This document shows positions 32,558 through 40,757 of a stretch of DNA of 64,000 nucleotides, piece by piece. Position 1 is the stretch's first letter, and the number at the start of each line of letters is the position of its first letter. The stretch lies in contig JAIRXQ010000010.1 of the NCBI GenBank assembly GCA_031268195.1, positions 18,898 to 82,897 on the forward strand. Direction: 5' to 3'. This stretch comes from Azoarcus sp. (GTDB lineage Bacteria > Pseudomonadota > Gammaproteobacteria > Burkholderiales > Rhodocyclaceae). A model generated the notes under the pieces. The model was not told the origin of the DNA. It was given only the letters and a program-made list of their open reading frames with translations, and did no database searches. The position numbers were made by a program, and so were the translations under genes.

Positions 32558-33250
32558 ATGCCCAACTCCGCCGGCCCCATCGAACTCGAATTTTCCCGCA
32601 AGTATGATCAGGAACATGCCCGGCGCTACTTGCACAAGCACCGGGACGGCCTGACCCGGCGACTGTCGCACTGGCGCGAAATGCGCCTGGCGCGCCGCGC
32701 CCTGAAACTGGCGGGCGACCCTAATCTGGTGTTGGACCTGCCCTGCGGTGCAGGACGCTTCTGGCCGATGCTGTGCGAACAGCCCGCCCGGGTGATCCTC
32801 GCCGCCGACAACTCCGCCGATATGCTCGCCGTCGCCCGCGACGCTCAGCCGCTGGAGACGGTGGCACGGGTCAACGCTTTCCAGACCTCGGCCTTCGCCA
32901 TCGGCCTGGACGACGGCGCAGTGGACTGCATCTTCTGCATCCGCCTGCTGCATCACGTCGCATCCGCCGAACACCGCCTGTGCATCCTGCGCGAATTTCA
33001 TCGCGTCAGCCGCGACACGGTCGTTCTCTCACTTTGGGTCGATGGCAACTACAAAGCGTGGAAACGCCGGCGCCTGGAAGCGTGCCGGACCGCCGAAGGC
33101 AAGGCAGCGCAAAGCCAAAACCGCTTCATCGTGTCCAGAGTGACCATCGAAGAGGAATTCAGGCAGGCCGGCTTTCGCATCATCGCGAACCTGGATTTCC
33201 TGCCCGGCTACGCCATGTGGCGCACTTACGTGTTGCGCAAGGAGGCCTGA
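32558..33250 (+). CDS. class I SAM-dependent methyltransferase of the ColRS-like locus
   Basis: A 230-residue methyltransferase. Motif I is LVLDLPCGAGRFW (about residues 58-70), followed by an acidic loop (LAADNS) and LRLLHHV. No membrane segment. It begins at an ATG after the four-box array; a TTG six codons earlier is the only in-frame alternative. It is followed after 3 nt by the LPS-kinase-like gene, and the pair probably modify the LPS core. The methyl acceptor is unknown. Confidence 0.82.
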   Translation: MPNSAGPIELEFSRKYDQEHARRYLHKHRDGLTRRLSHWREMRLARRALKLAGDPNLVLDLPCGAGRFWPMLCEQPARVILAADNSADMLAVARDAQPLETVARVNAFQTSAFAIGLDDGAVDCIFCIRLLHHVASAEHRLCILREFHRVSRDTVVLSLWVDGNYKAWKRRRLEACRTAEGKAAQSQNRFIVSRVTIEEEFRQAGFRIIANLDFLPGYAMWRTYVLRKEA

Positions 33251-33253
33251 AAC

Positions 33254-33952
33254 ATGAGCGCGTTTGCATTCACCGCCGCAAGGGCGGCCGCCCCGGTCGA
33301 CAGCGACGAGTTCGAGCACTGGTGGCACCGTCCCGGATCATGGGTCGAGCCGGTCAACCGGCGCCGTAGCGGCGAGAGCGGCGTGCGCCTGCTGCAACAG
33401 CAGGGAAACTGCCCGCCGCTCTATTGCAAGCGGCAACTCGGACACACCTATCGCACGCTGCGCCACCCCTTTGGCCGCCCAACCATCCTGCGTGAGTTGC
33501 AAGCCTACCGCGCCCTCGCCCAGCTCGGTCTGAAGACGCCGGGCATCGTTTACTGCGCGGCCCGCCAACAGCGGGGCGAATGGCAGGCGCTGTTGATCAC
33601 CGAAGCCTTGCAGGGTTTCGTCAGCCTGGAACAGTGGTATACCGAAAGCATCGACCCGCGCCTCGGCAAAGCCGTGCTGCGTCAACTGGCGATCACCCTG
33701 GCACGCATGCATCTGGCCGGCTGGCAACATGGCTGCTGCTACCCCAAGCACATCTTCGTCAGAGCCTGGGCGGGCGGCGACCGCGATGCCGAGGCGGAAA
33801 TCGCCCTGCTGGACCTGGAAAAGAGCCGCCGCCGCTGGCGCTTCCTCAGCGCGTCGCGGCATGACCTGCACCAACTGGAACGGCATCGCGGCGCAATGCC
33901 GGAAACCGATCTATCGTATCTGCGGCAGATCTACTGGGACAGCTTGAACTGA
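33254..33952 (+). CDS. lipopolysaccharide core kinase (InaA/WapQ/Kdo kinase family)
   Basis: A 232-residue kinase of the RIO-like LPS family. Catalytic features: RTLRHPFGRPTILRELQAYRAL (N-lobe with the conserved Glu), MHLAGWQHGCCYPKHIFV (catalytic loop) and LLDLEKSRRR (metal-binding Asp). Such enzymes phosphorylate core heptose or Kdo, which stiffens the outer membrane. GGAGG lies 8 nt upstream, overlapping the end of the methyltransferase gene. It is the last gene of the module; an 18-bp palindrome follows 6 nt past its stop. Confidence 0.85.
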   Translation: MSAFAFTAARAAAPVDSDEFEHWWHRPGSWVEPVNRRRSGESGVRLLQQQGNCPPLYCKRQLGHTYRTLRHPFGRPTILRELQAYRALAQLGLKTPGIVYCAARQQRGEWQALLITEALQGFVSLEQWYTESIDPRLGKAVLRQLAITLARMHLAGWQHGCCYPKHIFVRAWAGGDRDAEAEIALLDLEKSRRRWRFLSASRHDLHQLERHRGAMPETDLSYLRQIYWDSLN

Positions 33953-33958
33953 CGCCAC

Positions 33959-33976
33959 CGCGGCGGTACCGCCGCG
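33959..33976 (+). terminator. 18-bp perfect GC-rich palindrome after the kinase gene
   Basis: CGCGGCGGT and its reverse complement meet with no loop, 6 nt after the kinase stop and 4 nt before repeat copy 2. No U-run follows. It may mark the 3' end of the module or be a protein-binding site. Confidence 0.4.
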
Positions 33977-33980
33977 CGCA

Positions 33981-34058
33981 CATCCGAAAACCGCCTCTCC
34001 CGATCAACGCGGCGATCTCACGTCGGCCGGGCTTGCCTGGCAGCACCGAACACGCCAG
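33981..34058. repeat. 78-bp dispersed repeat, copy 2
   Basis: About 94% identical to 30250-30327 and in direct orientation. In the internal hairpin one C:G pair becomes T:G, so the stem is kept by a wobble. It lies between the kinase gene and dadA. Confidence 0.9.
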
Positions 34059-34108
34059 ATGGCGTGCCGGAGGAAGAAGCGACGTTGGCAGGAGCGTATC
34101 ATCGGCCC

Positions 34109-35371
34109 ATGCACGCAATCGTTCTCGGCGCTGGCATCACCGGCGTCACTACCGCCTGGTATCTGCGCCGTGCCGGTTTCGAAGTCAGTGTCGTCGACCG
34201 GCAAGAGGCGGCGGGGCAAGAAACCAGCTTCGCCAACGGCGGCCAGATTTCGGTCAGCCACTCCGAACCGTGGGCCAATCCTGCCGCGCCGCTCATCGCG
34301 CTACGCTGGATCGGTCGCGCCGGGGCGCCTTTGCGCCTGCGGCCGCGCATCGACCACGCGCAATGGCAATGGTTGCTCGCTTTCCTGTTCGAGTGCCTGC
34401 CGGCACGCGCACGGCGCAACACCGCCGCGATCGCATCATTGGCTGTACATAGCCTCAATGAATTACAGCGGTTACGCATGGAGGCGGGTATTGCCGAGGC
34501 TTACGACGCGCGCGCGCGCGGCATCCTGCATCTGTTTTTCGGCGCGCAAGAATTTGCGCGCGCTCAAACCCGCGTGGCGGCGCTGGCGCGCCAAGGCATC
34601 ACGCTTGAGGTCTGTTCCGCCACGCGCTGCGCCGAAATCGAACCGGCGCTGGCGACGGTCGCGCCGCACTTGGCGGGCGCGCTGTACGCGCCCCACGATG
34701 AATCGGGCGACGCCATGCTGTTCTGCCGCGCACTGGCGGACGTGCTCGCCAACGACGGCGTGCGTTTTCATTTCGGCGTGGACATCGAGCGGCCGGGGTT
34801 CGAAGCCGGGCGCATCGAAAGCATCAACGTCCGCCACGCCGACGGCCGCCCCGAGTCGCTGCATGCCGACGCCTATGTGGTCTGCCTCGGCAGCTTCAGC
34901 CGTCCGTGGCTACGTCCGCTGGGCGTGACGCTGCCGATTTTCCCGCTCAAGGGCTATTCGATCACCGCACCGCTGGCTGATCCCGCTCGCGCGCCGCATG
35001 TCAGTCTCACCGACGAATCGCGCCGCATCGTCTGTTCCCGCCTGGGCGAGCGTCTGCGCATCGCGGGCACCGCCGAGGTGCACGACTACAATCTCGACAT
35101 CGACCCCGCACGCATCGAATCCATGCTGGAATGGGCCGATTCCCGGCTCCCCGGCGCCATCGCGCGCAACCGCGCCGAACCGTGGGCGGGCCTGCGCCCC
35201 GCCACCCCCGGCGGCGTGCCGCTCATCGGCCCGTGCGGACGTTACGAGAACCTGTGGCTGAACACCGGCCACGGGCCGTTGGGGTGGACGCTTTCCTGCG
35301 GCTCGGCCTCGGCGCTCGCCGCGCTGATGAAAGGCGAAGCGCCTGACGTGAATTTTCCGTTCCGGCGCTAA
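34109..35371 (+). CDS. dadA: D-amino acid dehydrogenase
   Basis: A 420-residue FAD enzyme that deaminates D-amino acids and passes electrons to the respiratory chain. The N-terminal VLGAGITGVTTAWYLRRAGF is the FAD dinucleotide fold, followed by ETSFANGGQIS. Near the C-terminus come WAGLRPATPGGVPLIG and NTGHGPLGWTLSCGSA, as in DadA. The start ATG has only a distant GGAG. No alanine racemase gene is adjacent. Its end overlaps the convergent hemerythrin gene by 4 nt. Confidence 0.93.
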   Translation: MHAIVLGAGITGVTTAWYLRRAGFEVSVVDRQEAAGQETSFANGGQISVSHSEPWANPAAPLIALRWIGRAGAPLRLRPRIDHAQWQWLLAFLFECLPARARRNTAAIASLAVHSLNELQRLRMEAGIAEAYDARARGILHLFFGAQEFARAQTRVAALARQGITLEVCSATRCAEIEPALATVAPHLAGALYAPHDESGDAMLFCRALADVLANDGVRFHFGVDIERPGFEAGRIESINVRHADGRPESLHADAYVVCLGSFSRPWLRPLGVTLPIFPLKGYSITAPLADPARAPHVSLTDESRRIVCSRLGERLRIAGTAEVHDYNLDIDPARIESMLEWADSRLPGAIARNRAEPWAGLRPATPGGVPLIGPCGRYENLWLNTGHGPLGWTLSCGSASALAALMKGEAPDVNFPFRR

Positions 35372-35862
35372 ATGGCAGAAGCCCTCACGAACGAGCCCGC
35401 ACACTCACAAGAAGGTTCAACGGGCGCAGCAGAAGCAGCTTTTCCTTCCGGCAGCGTCTCCGTTTCGGTGTCGAAGCCGATTTCCTTGAGGTAATACGCC
35501 AGCGCCGCATCCATCGTGTCGATGTGATTGTCGAACCAGGGCGGCAGTTCTTCGAGCAGGCGCTTGCCGAGGAAAGCGTCGCCTTTTTCCACGCGGATGC
35601 GCACATCACGAATCACGTCCAGCACGCGCGCGTGTTCCTCACGGTGACAAGCGGGAAAATTCACCGCGTTCATCCAACGATTTTCCTGCGCGAAATGCGC
35701 TGCCGTGTGTGCGATGAAAGCATCGAGCCGTTCGAGCAGGCGTTCGGGCGCAACGGTACGCAGTTCGTTGCAGAAATCGACGAATTCGCGGTGCATGTCG
35801 TCCATGCGAGCGATGCCGAGTGCGTAGCGGTCACCCCACGCCATGACGCGGGAGGCAGTCAT
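35368..35862 (-). CDS. bacteriohemerythrin-domain protein
   Basis: A 164-residue protein whose first about 130 residues form the four-helix hemerythrin fold. The di-iron ligands are visible: His in DDMHREF, HxxxE in HFAQEN, HxxxH in CHREEH and HxxxxD in HIDTMD. It binds O2 reversibly or senses it. A C-terminal tail of about 30 residues with a Cys pair (CEC) is extra. The ATG overlaps the sspB stop (ATGA), so it is translated with sspB. Confidence 0.9.
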   Translation of the reverse strand: MTASRVMAWGDRYALGIARMDDMHREFVDFCNELRTVAPERLLERLDAFIAHTAAHFAQENRWMNAVNFPACHREEHARVLDVIRDVRIRVEKGDAFLGKRLLEELPPWFDNHIDTMDAALAYYLKEIGFDTETETLPEGKAASAAPVEPSCECAGSFVRASAI

Positions 35863-36284
35863 TTGACGATTTTGAGGTGAGAACCGCGCGGCGGCGGGGG
35901 CGGCGGATGATCGTCGTCGGGCGATGGCGGCGCGCCGGTTGCTTTGCCGGTTCCGGCGGATGCCTCCGTGGGGGCGTCGGCTTGCGGCTCGAAGGCCATG
36001 CCCTGCCCATTTTCGCGGGCGTAGATCGCGGCGATGTTTTCCATCGGCACCAAAAGGTTATGCGCAACGCCGTTGAAACGCGCCTGAAAGGTGACCTGCT
36101 CGTTGTCCATCACCAGCTGGTGTGTGGCTTCGAGGCCGACGTTGAGCACGATCTGGCCGTCGCGCACGTAGGCGGCGGGCACACGCGTGTGCTCGTCGAC
36201 CCGCACGGCGAGATAAGGAGTAAAGCCCTGATCGACACACCATTCGTGAATGGCGCGTATCAGGTAGGGTTTGGTGGACACCAT
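35859..36284 (-). CDS. sspB: ClpXP protease specificity-enhancing factor SspB
   Basis: A 141-residue adaptor that delivers ssrA-tagged proteins to ClpXP. The N-terminal substrate-binding domain (KPYLIRAIHEWCVDQGFTPYL) is followed by an acidic, Pro-rich linker and a short C-terminal ClpX-binding tail ending in HLKIVK, close to the known XB motif. It lies 22 nt after sspA, the usual order. Confidence 0.96.
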   Translation of the reverse strand: MVSTKPYLIRAIHEWCVDQGFTPYLAVRVDEHTRVPAAYVRDGQIVLNVGLEATHQLVMDNEQVTFQARFNGVAHNLLVPMENIAAIYARENGQGMAFEPQADAPTEASAGTGKATGAPPSPDDDHPPPPPPRGSHLKIVK

Positions 36285-36306
36285 GAGCGAATCCCCCCTC
36301 GCAATT

Positions 36307-36906
36307 TCAGCGGCGCATAACCTTTTCGGACGGGGTCAGCGCATCGATGAAACCTTGGCGACTGAAAATGCGCTCGCCGTATTTCATCAGCGCTGATGCG
36401 GATTTCGGCAATTCGATGCTGTAGCGTTCGAGCCGCCACAGCAGCGGCGCAATGGCGACATCGAGCATCGAGAATTCGTCGCCCAGCATGAATTTCTGTT
36501 TGGTGAAGCTGGGCGCGACCAGTTGCACGAGATAGTCGCGCACATGGGCACGAGCCTTGTCGACACCTTTCTGGTTGGCTTCGAGCGCCGGGATGTATTC
36601 GAACAGTTCGTGCTCGAAGGTATGCAGCAGCTGGCGCGCGCGCGCGCGCATGATCGGGTCGGGCGGCATCAGTTGCGGATGCGGGAAACGCTCATCGATG
36701 TACTCGTTGATGATGTTCGATTCGTAGAGCACGAGATCGCGGTCGACCAGCACTGGCACCCGGTTGTAGGGGTTGATGACCGCGATGTCTTCGGGTTCGT
36801 TGAACAGATCGACGTCGATCACCTCGAAATCCATGCCCTTTTCGTAGAGCACGATCCGGCAACGATGGCTGAAAGGATCAGTTGTGCCGGAATACAGATT
36901 CATCAT
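36307..36906 (-). CDS. sspA: stringent starvation protein A
   Basis: A 199-residue glutathione-S-transferase-fold protein that binds RNA polymerase in starvation and acid stress. The N-terminal thioredoxin-like part (MNLYSGTTDPFSHRCRIVLYEKGMDFEVIDVDL) and the Pro in YNRVPVLVDRDL are typical. It forms an operon with sspB and lies 150 nt beyond petC, separated by a terminator. Confidence 0.96.
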   Translation of the reverse strand: MMNLYSGTTDPFSHRCRIVLYEKGMDFEVIDVDLFNEPEDIAVINPYNRVPVLVDRDLVLYESNIINEYIDERFPHPQLMPPDPIMRARARQLLHTFEHELFEYIPALEANQKGVDKARAHVRDYLVQLVAPSFTKQKFMLGDEFSMLDVAIAPLLWRLERYSIELPKSASALMKYGERIFSRQGFIDALTPSEKVMRR

Positions 36907-36954
36907 GGCTTGGCGGCTCCGGGGATATGTTTATGAACGGTTTATGAACGTACG

Positions 36955-36994
36955 AAAAAATGAAAGCGCACCGCGCAGTGTTGCACGCGGTGCG
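36955..36994 (-). terminator. petABC terminator
   Basis: A CGCACCGCG / CGCGGTGCG stem followed on the minus strand by TTTCATTTTTT, 62 nt past the petC stop. Confidence 0.85.
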
Positions 36995-37056
36995 TGAGAG
37001 TCAGGCGAGCCGGGCTCGGTGCCGCGCATTGCGGCCGGGGCCCTGCGGTTTTCGGG

Positions 37057-37791
37057 TCAGTGGATGTCCTTCCAATAGTTCTTGCCCAGTTTATGCGTGA
37101 ATACATAGAAAACGGCAAGGAAGATCAGCACGAAAATGCCAATCGTCTTACGGGTTCCGGCGTTCGGCTCGGCCATCCACACCATGAAGGAGACGATATC
37201 GCCAACTGCCTTGTCGTAATCGGCCACCGACAGGGCTCCTCCCTTGGCATCCGAGAGTTTGAGCGTCTTTACACCGTGTTCTTCGGTTTCCGTGGCCGTT
37301 TGCACGCCCTGCAAATCCCATAATACGTGCGGCATGCCGACGCTGGGGAAAGCAACGTTGTTCCAGCCGGTCGCGCGCGCTTCCGTTTTGACCTTGTAGA
37401 AGCCGCGCAGATAGGCGTACAGATAGTCGGCCCCCTTGGCACGCGCGATCACCGACAGGTCGGGGGGCGCCGTGCCGAACCACGCCTCGGCATCTTCGCG
37501 ATTCAGGGAAACCGTCATCATGTCACCGACTTTCTCGCCCGTGAAAAGCAGGTTCTCGGCAATCGTCTTTTCGTCGAGGCCGATCTTCTGCAACTGGTTG
37601 TAGCGCACCATCGACGCACCGTGACAGTTCAAACAGTAGTTGATGAACAGTTTGGCGCCGTTCTGGAGGCTTGACGGGTCGGTACTGACTGGAGCTGCCT
37701 CGAAGTGCGCCTCGGATGCCAATGCCAGGGCAGGCACGGCGAGGGCAACGATGGACAGACGCTTGAGAAACTTGATTACACGCGTTTTCAT
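37057..37791 (-). CDS. petC: cytochrome c1 of the bc1 complex
   Basis: A 244-residue subunit that takes electrons from the Rieske protein and passes them to cytochrome c. A signal peptide (to about residue 25) precedes NYCLNCHGASMVRY, the haem c site. The Met ligand lies in the GMPHVL region, and a C-terminal membrane anchor (IGIFVLIFLAVFYVF) precedes GKNYWKDIH. The start overlaps the petB stop (ATGA). Confidence 0.97.
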   Translation of the reverse strand: MKTRVIKFLKRLSIVALAVPALALASEAHFEAAPVSTDPSSLQNGAKLFINYCLNCHGASMVRYNQLQKIGLDEKTIAENLLFTGEKVGDMMTVSLNREDAEAWFGTAPPDLSVIARAKGADYLYAYLRGFYKVKTEARATGWNNVAFPSVGMPHVLWDLQGVQTATETEEHGVKTLKLSDAKGGALSVADYDKAVGDIVSFMVWMAEPNAGTRKTIGIFVLIFLAVFYVFTHKLGKNYWKDIH

Positions 37792-39113
37792 TTGAACGTC
37801 ACCCTTTCCGGAACCGGCTTGCATTTGTCGATCTTCGACCAGTACGGCATGGTCACGAAGAACAGGAAGTAGTAGACGGTGAAGATTTGCGCGATGACCG
37901 CACCCGGCAGCCAGCTCAAGCCGAAGAAACAGTATTCGGGAACCTGTGCGCCCAGGAAGCCGAGGATCAGGAAGCCGACCACGAAGATGGCGAGCAGCGT
38001 CTTGAAGATCGGGCCACGGTAGCGGATCGACTTCGCGGGACTGCGGTCGAGCCACGGCAGGAAGGCAAGAATGACCACCCCGCCGCCCATGGCGACCACG
38101 CCCCACAACTTGGCGGGAATCCAGAAGAAGTTCCACACCATGGCGCGCAGCATCGAATAAAACGGTGTGAAGTACCACACCGGCGCGATATGGTTCGGCG
38201 TTTTCATCGAATCGGCGGGCAGGAAGTTGTTGGCTTCGAGGAAATAGCCGCCGCCTTCGGGCCAGAAGAAGACCACGAAGAAGAAGAACAAAAAGATGGT
38301 GATGGCGGGAAGATCGTGCCCGATCGTGTAGTACGGATGGAAGGGCACGCCGTCGAGTGGAACGCCCTTGTCGTCCTTGAATTTCTTGATTTCGACGCCG
38401 TCGGGGTTGTTGGAGCCGGTTTCATGCAGCGCCAGCACGTGCGCGACGACAAGGCCGATGAGCACCAGCGGCACGGCGATGACGTGAAAGGCAAAGAAGC
38501 GGTTCAGCGTCGCATCCGACACCACGAAGTCACCGCGAGCGAAGATCGACAAATCTTCGCCCACCAGCGGAATCGCGGAGAACAGGTTGAGGATCACCTG
38601 CGCGCCCCAATAGGACATTTGGCCCCACGGCAGCAGATAGCCCATGAACCCCGCGGCCATCAGGCACAGGAAGATCATCACGCCGAAGATCCAGATCAGT
38701 TCGCGCGGCTTGCGGTAGGAACCGTAGAGCATGCCGCGGAACATATGCAGATAGACGACGATGAAAAAGGCCGACGCCCCGGTCGAGTGCATATTGCGGA
38801 TGAACCAGCCGCCGAACACCTCGCGCGTGATGTACTCGACGCTGGCGAAGGCCACCGGAATGCCCGCGGCGTTGAGCGTGCCGTCGGGCTTGTAGTTCAT
38901 GGTGAGGAAAATCCCGCTCACGATCTGAATGACGAGCACGACCAGCGCGATGGAACCGAAGAAGTACCAGAAGTTGAAATTCTTCGGCGCGTAGTACTCG
39001 GACAGGTGCGCCCGCCACAGGGACGTCAGCGGGAAGCGGACATCGAACCATTCCAGCAGATTGCCAAGGCGGCTGCCATCCGACTGGTATTTCGGGTAAA
39101 TGTTGGCGGCCAT
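37788..39113 (-). CDS. petB: cytochrome b of the bc1 complex
   Basis: A 441-residue membrane subunit with eight helices, of the fused mitochondrial type. The haem b ligands lie in helix B (HSTGASAFFIVVYLH) and helix D (FAFHVIAVPLVLIGLVVAHVLALH). The quinol-site motif is PVWY, the form found in beta- and gammaproteobacteria in place of PEWY. It lies 3 nt downstream of petA and overlaps petC. Confidence 0.97.
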   Translation of the reverse strand: MAANIYPKYQSDGSRLGNLLEWFDVRFPLTSLWRAHLSEYYAPKNFNFWYFFGSIALVVLVIQIVSGIFLTMNYKPDGTLNAAGIPVAFASVEYITREVFGGWFIRNMHSTGASAFFIVVYLHMFRGMLYGSYRKPRELIWIFGVMIFLCLMAAGFMGYLLPWGQMSYWGAQVILNLFSAIPLVGEDLSIFARGDFVVSDATLNRFFAFHVIAVPLVLIGLVVAHVLALHETGSNNPDGVEIKKFKDDKGVPLDGVPFHPYYTIGHDLPAITIFLFFFFVVFFWPEGGGYFLEANNFLPADSMKTPNHIAPVWYFTPFYSMLRAMVWNFFWIPAKLWGVVAMGGGVVILAFLPWLDRSPAKSIRYRGPIFKTLLAIFVVGFLILGFLGAQVPEYCFFGLSWLPGAVIAQIFTVYYFLFFVTMPYWSKIDKCKPVPERVTFK

Positions 39114-39116
39114 GCT

Positions 39117-39698
39117 TTATGCCTCCCTGGAAGCGCCGGAATCATCTCCGATGAGGATCCGGGTGTCGCTCAAAAACTTGTACGGCGGGATCTCGAGATT
39201 CGTCGGTGCGGGCTGGCTCTTGAACACACGCCCGGCAAAGTCGAACTGCGAACCGTGACAGGGACAGAGGAAACCGCCCTTCCAGTTGCCGTCGGCGGGC
39301 CTGTCCGAAGGCGAACAGCCAAGGTGCGTGCAGATACCGACCACGACGAGGTATTCGTCCTTCTGCGCCCGCGCCGCGTTCTTGGCGTAGGTAGGCTGGA
39401 CGGATTTCTCCGATTCAGGGTCGGCCAGCAGATCCTTGACCGTTTCGAGCGAAGCGAGCATCTCCTTGGTGCGGCGCAGAATCCATACCGGCTTGCCGCG
39501 CCACTTGACGATCATCTTCTCGCCCTCTTTGAGCTTGCCGATATCCGCTTCGACCGGCGCGCCGGCGGCTTTCGCCTTCTCCGAGGGAGCCAGGCTACCG
39601 ACGAACGGAACCGCCATCGCGACCACGCCCGCACCGCCGACGGCGGAAGTCGCCAGAATGAGCGTGCGGCGTTCGTTGTCTACCATCTGACCATTCAT
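39117..39698 (-). CDS. petA: ubiquinol-cytochrome c reductase, Rieske iron-sulfur subunit
   Basis: A 193-residue subunit. The N-terminus has a twin-arginine signal-anchor (NERRTLILATSAV) that stays as the membrane helix. The [2Fe-2S] cluster is held by CTHLGC and CPCHGS, the two Cys-His boxes. AAGGGA precedes the ATG. First gene of petABC. Confidence 0.97.
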   Translation of the reverse strand: MNGQMVDNERRTLILATSAVGGAGVVAMAVPFVGSLAPSEKAKAAGAPVEADIGKLKEGEKMIVKWRGKPVWILRRTKEMLASLETVKDLLADPESEKSVQPTYAKNAARAQKDEYLVVVGICTHLGCSPSDRPADGNWKGGFLCPCHGSQFDFAGRVFKSQPAPTNLEIPPYKFLSDTRILIGDDSGASREA

Positions 39699-39796
39699 GA
39701 TCCCTTCCCTTTGTCCCGGCCGGGACGCAAACCTTGAAAATCCGTGAAATTATAGCCAAACCAGCACGGCAGGAGAAGCGGGCGGCAAGACAGGCT

Positions 39797-40726
39797 TCAC
39801 GGCTCGTCCGGCGTAAATGCGAGTCGCAAGCCAAAATAGCCCAATCCAGCCGTCGGCAAGGTGGAAGAACGGTGCGACGCGCGCAGATCGCCGGCAAAGC
39901 TGTTGAAACTGCCCCCGCGCAGCACGCGCTGTGCGCCCTCCTCCGCGCCTTTCGGGTTCGTGGCGGGGCTGTGGGCGTAGTAATCGGCGGCGAATCTGTC
40001 CTGCACCCATTCCCAGACATTGCCGTACATATCGTACAGGCCGAAAGCGTTCGGCTTCTTTTTTCCGACCGGATGCGGCTGCGGGCGCGCATCCGCCGTG
40101 CCTTCGTGCGCGTTGTCGCGGTACCACGCGTATTCCCCCAATCCGGCCTCTTCGTCGCCGGACGGATAACGCGAGGCGCTGCCGGCGCGGGCGGCGTATT
40201 CCCATTCGGCTTCGGTCGGCAGGCGGTATTTGCCGGTACGCTCCATTTCATTCAGGCGGCGGACGAACTCACGCGCATCGTCCCACGATACGTTCTCGAC
40301 CGGGCGCTCGCCACGTTCGTCCTGGCGCTCGCTCGGGTTCTCGGCCATCACCGCCCGCCACTGGCGCTGGGTGACTTCGTATCGGCCCAGAAAAAAGGGC
40401 TGCCCGATGGTGACGCGATGACGCGGTTTTTCCCACGCCGGGCACGTTTTGTCGTCTCCGGCGCAGCCCATCTCGAACGTTCCCGCCGGGATGAGCACGA
40501 ATTCCATACCAATGTCGTTTTCTCTTTCTTCCGCCCTGGAACCGCCCCATGTGACACAACCGCCGAGACTCGCGGCCAGCGCCGCCAGCGCGATCGCCTT
40601 GCAATGTTTCAATCCACGCCCGTAACCGGGCGACAAGGCACGGAAGGGGTGATGCCCCTCCCGTGCCCAATGATCCCCCTGAGGAGGGAGGTTTCCAGCC
40701 GGAGTTAGTTTTTGATGAACCTTCAT
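39797..40726 (-). CDS. formylglycine-generating-enzyme-like (SUMF1/FGE-sulfatase domain) predicted lipoprotein
   Basis: The domain (from about residue 75) starts FVLIPAGTFEMGC and has GRYEVTQRQW, PVENVSWDDAREFV, YRLPTEAEWEYAAR, GLYDMYGNVWEW and RVLRGGSFN, the SUMF1 signature set. The start is uncertain. The ATG at 40726 has GGGAG 8 nt upstream, but then a lipoprotein signal (KHCKAIALAALAASLGGC) lies 38 residues inside the chain. A TTG at 40612 would put that signal at the N-terminus, and this TTG lies within a CRISPR-like repeat. From the TTG the protein is 271 residues. Substrate unknown; such proteins often act in the envelope. It follows recR by 31 nt. Confidence 0.75.
   Translation of the reverse strand: MKVHQKLTPAGNLPPQGDHWAREGHHPFRALSPGYGRGLKHCKAIALAALAASLGGCVTWGGSRAEERENDIGMEFVLIPAGTFEMGCAGDDKTCPAWEKPRHRVTIGQPFFLGRYEVTQRQWRAVMAENPSERQDERGERPVENVSWDDAREFVRRLNEMERTGKYRLPTEAEWEYAARAGSASRYPSGDEEAGLGEYAWYRDNAHEGTADARPQPHPVGKKKPNAFGLYDMYGNVWEWVQDRFAADYYAHSPATNPKGAEEGAQRVLRGGSFNSFAGDLRASHRSSTLPTAGLGYFGLRLAFTPDEP
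40606..40634 (-). repeat. solitary CRISPR-repeat-like sequence (29 nt)
   Basis: On the minus strand it reads from GTCGCCCGG through a hairpin (CGCCCG/CGGGCG with a 4-nt loop) to GTGGATTGAAAC, the 3' end shared by type I CRISPR repeats. Only one copy is in the window, no second repeat lies 30-40 nt on either side, and no cas gene is present. It overlaps the 5' part of the SUMF1-domain gene. Confidence 0.6.
40637..40667. other. strong hairpin next to the CRISPR-like repeat
   Basis: GGCACGG pairs with CCGTGCC, enclosing AGGGG/CCCCT around TGATG, with one internal mismatch. It lies 3 nt from the repeat on its upstream (minus-strand) side. Confidence 0.6.
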
Positions 40727-40757
40727 GGTGAACATCTCCCGGATGCGCATGCGCGCC

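Noticed and set aside
30328..33980. A transposon or genomic island defined by the 78-bp repeats
   Set aside because: No transposase, integrase, terminal inverted repeats or target duplications are visible. Only the repeat pair supports movement.
38028..39113. Loss of the PEWY quinol-site motif in cytochrome b
   Set aside because: PVWY is a normal variant in beta- and gammaproteobacteria.
40606..40634. A CRISPR array
   Set aside because: Only one repeat-like unit exists. No second copy at 60-70 nt spacing and no cas genes in the window.
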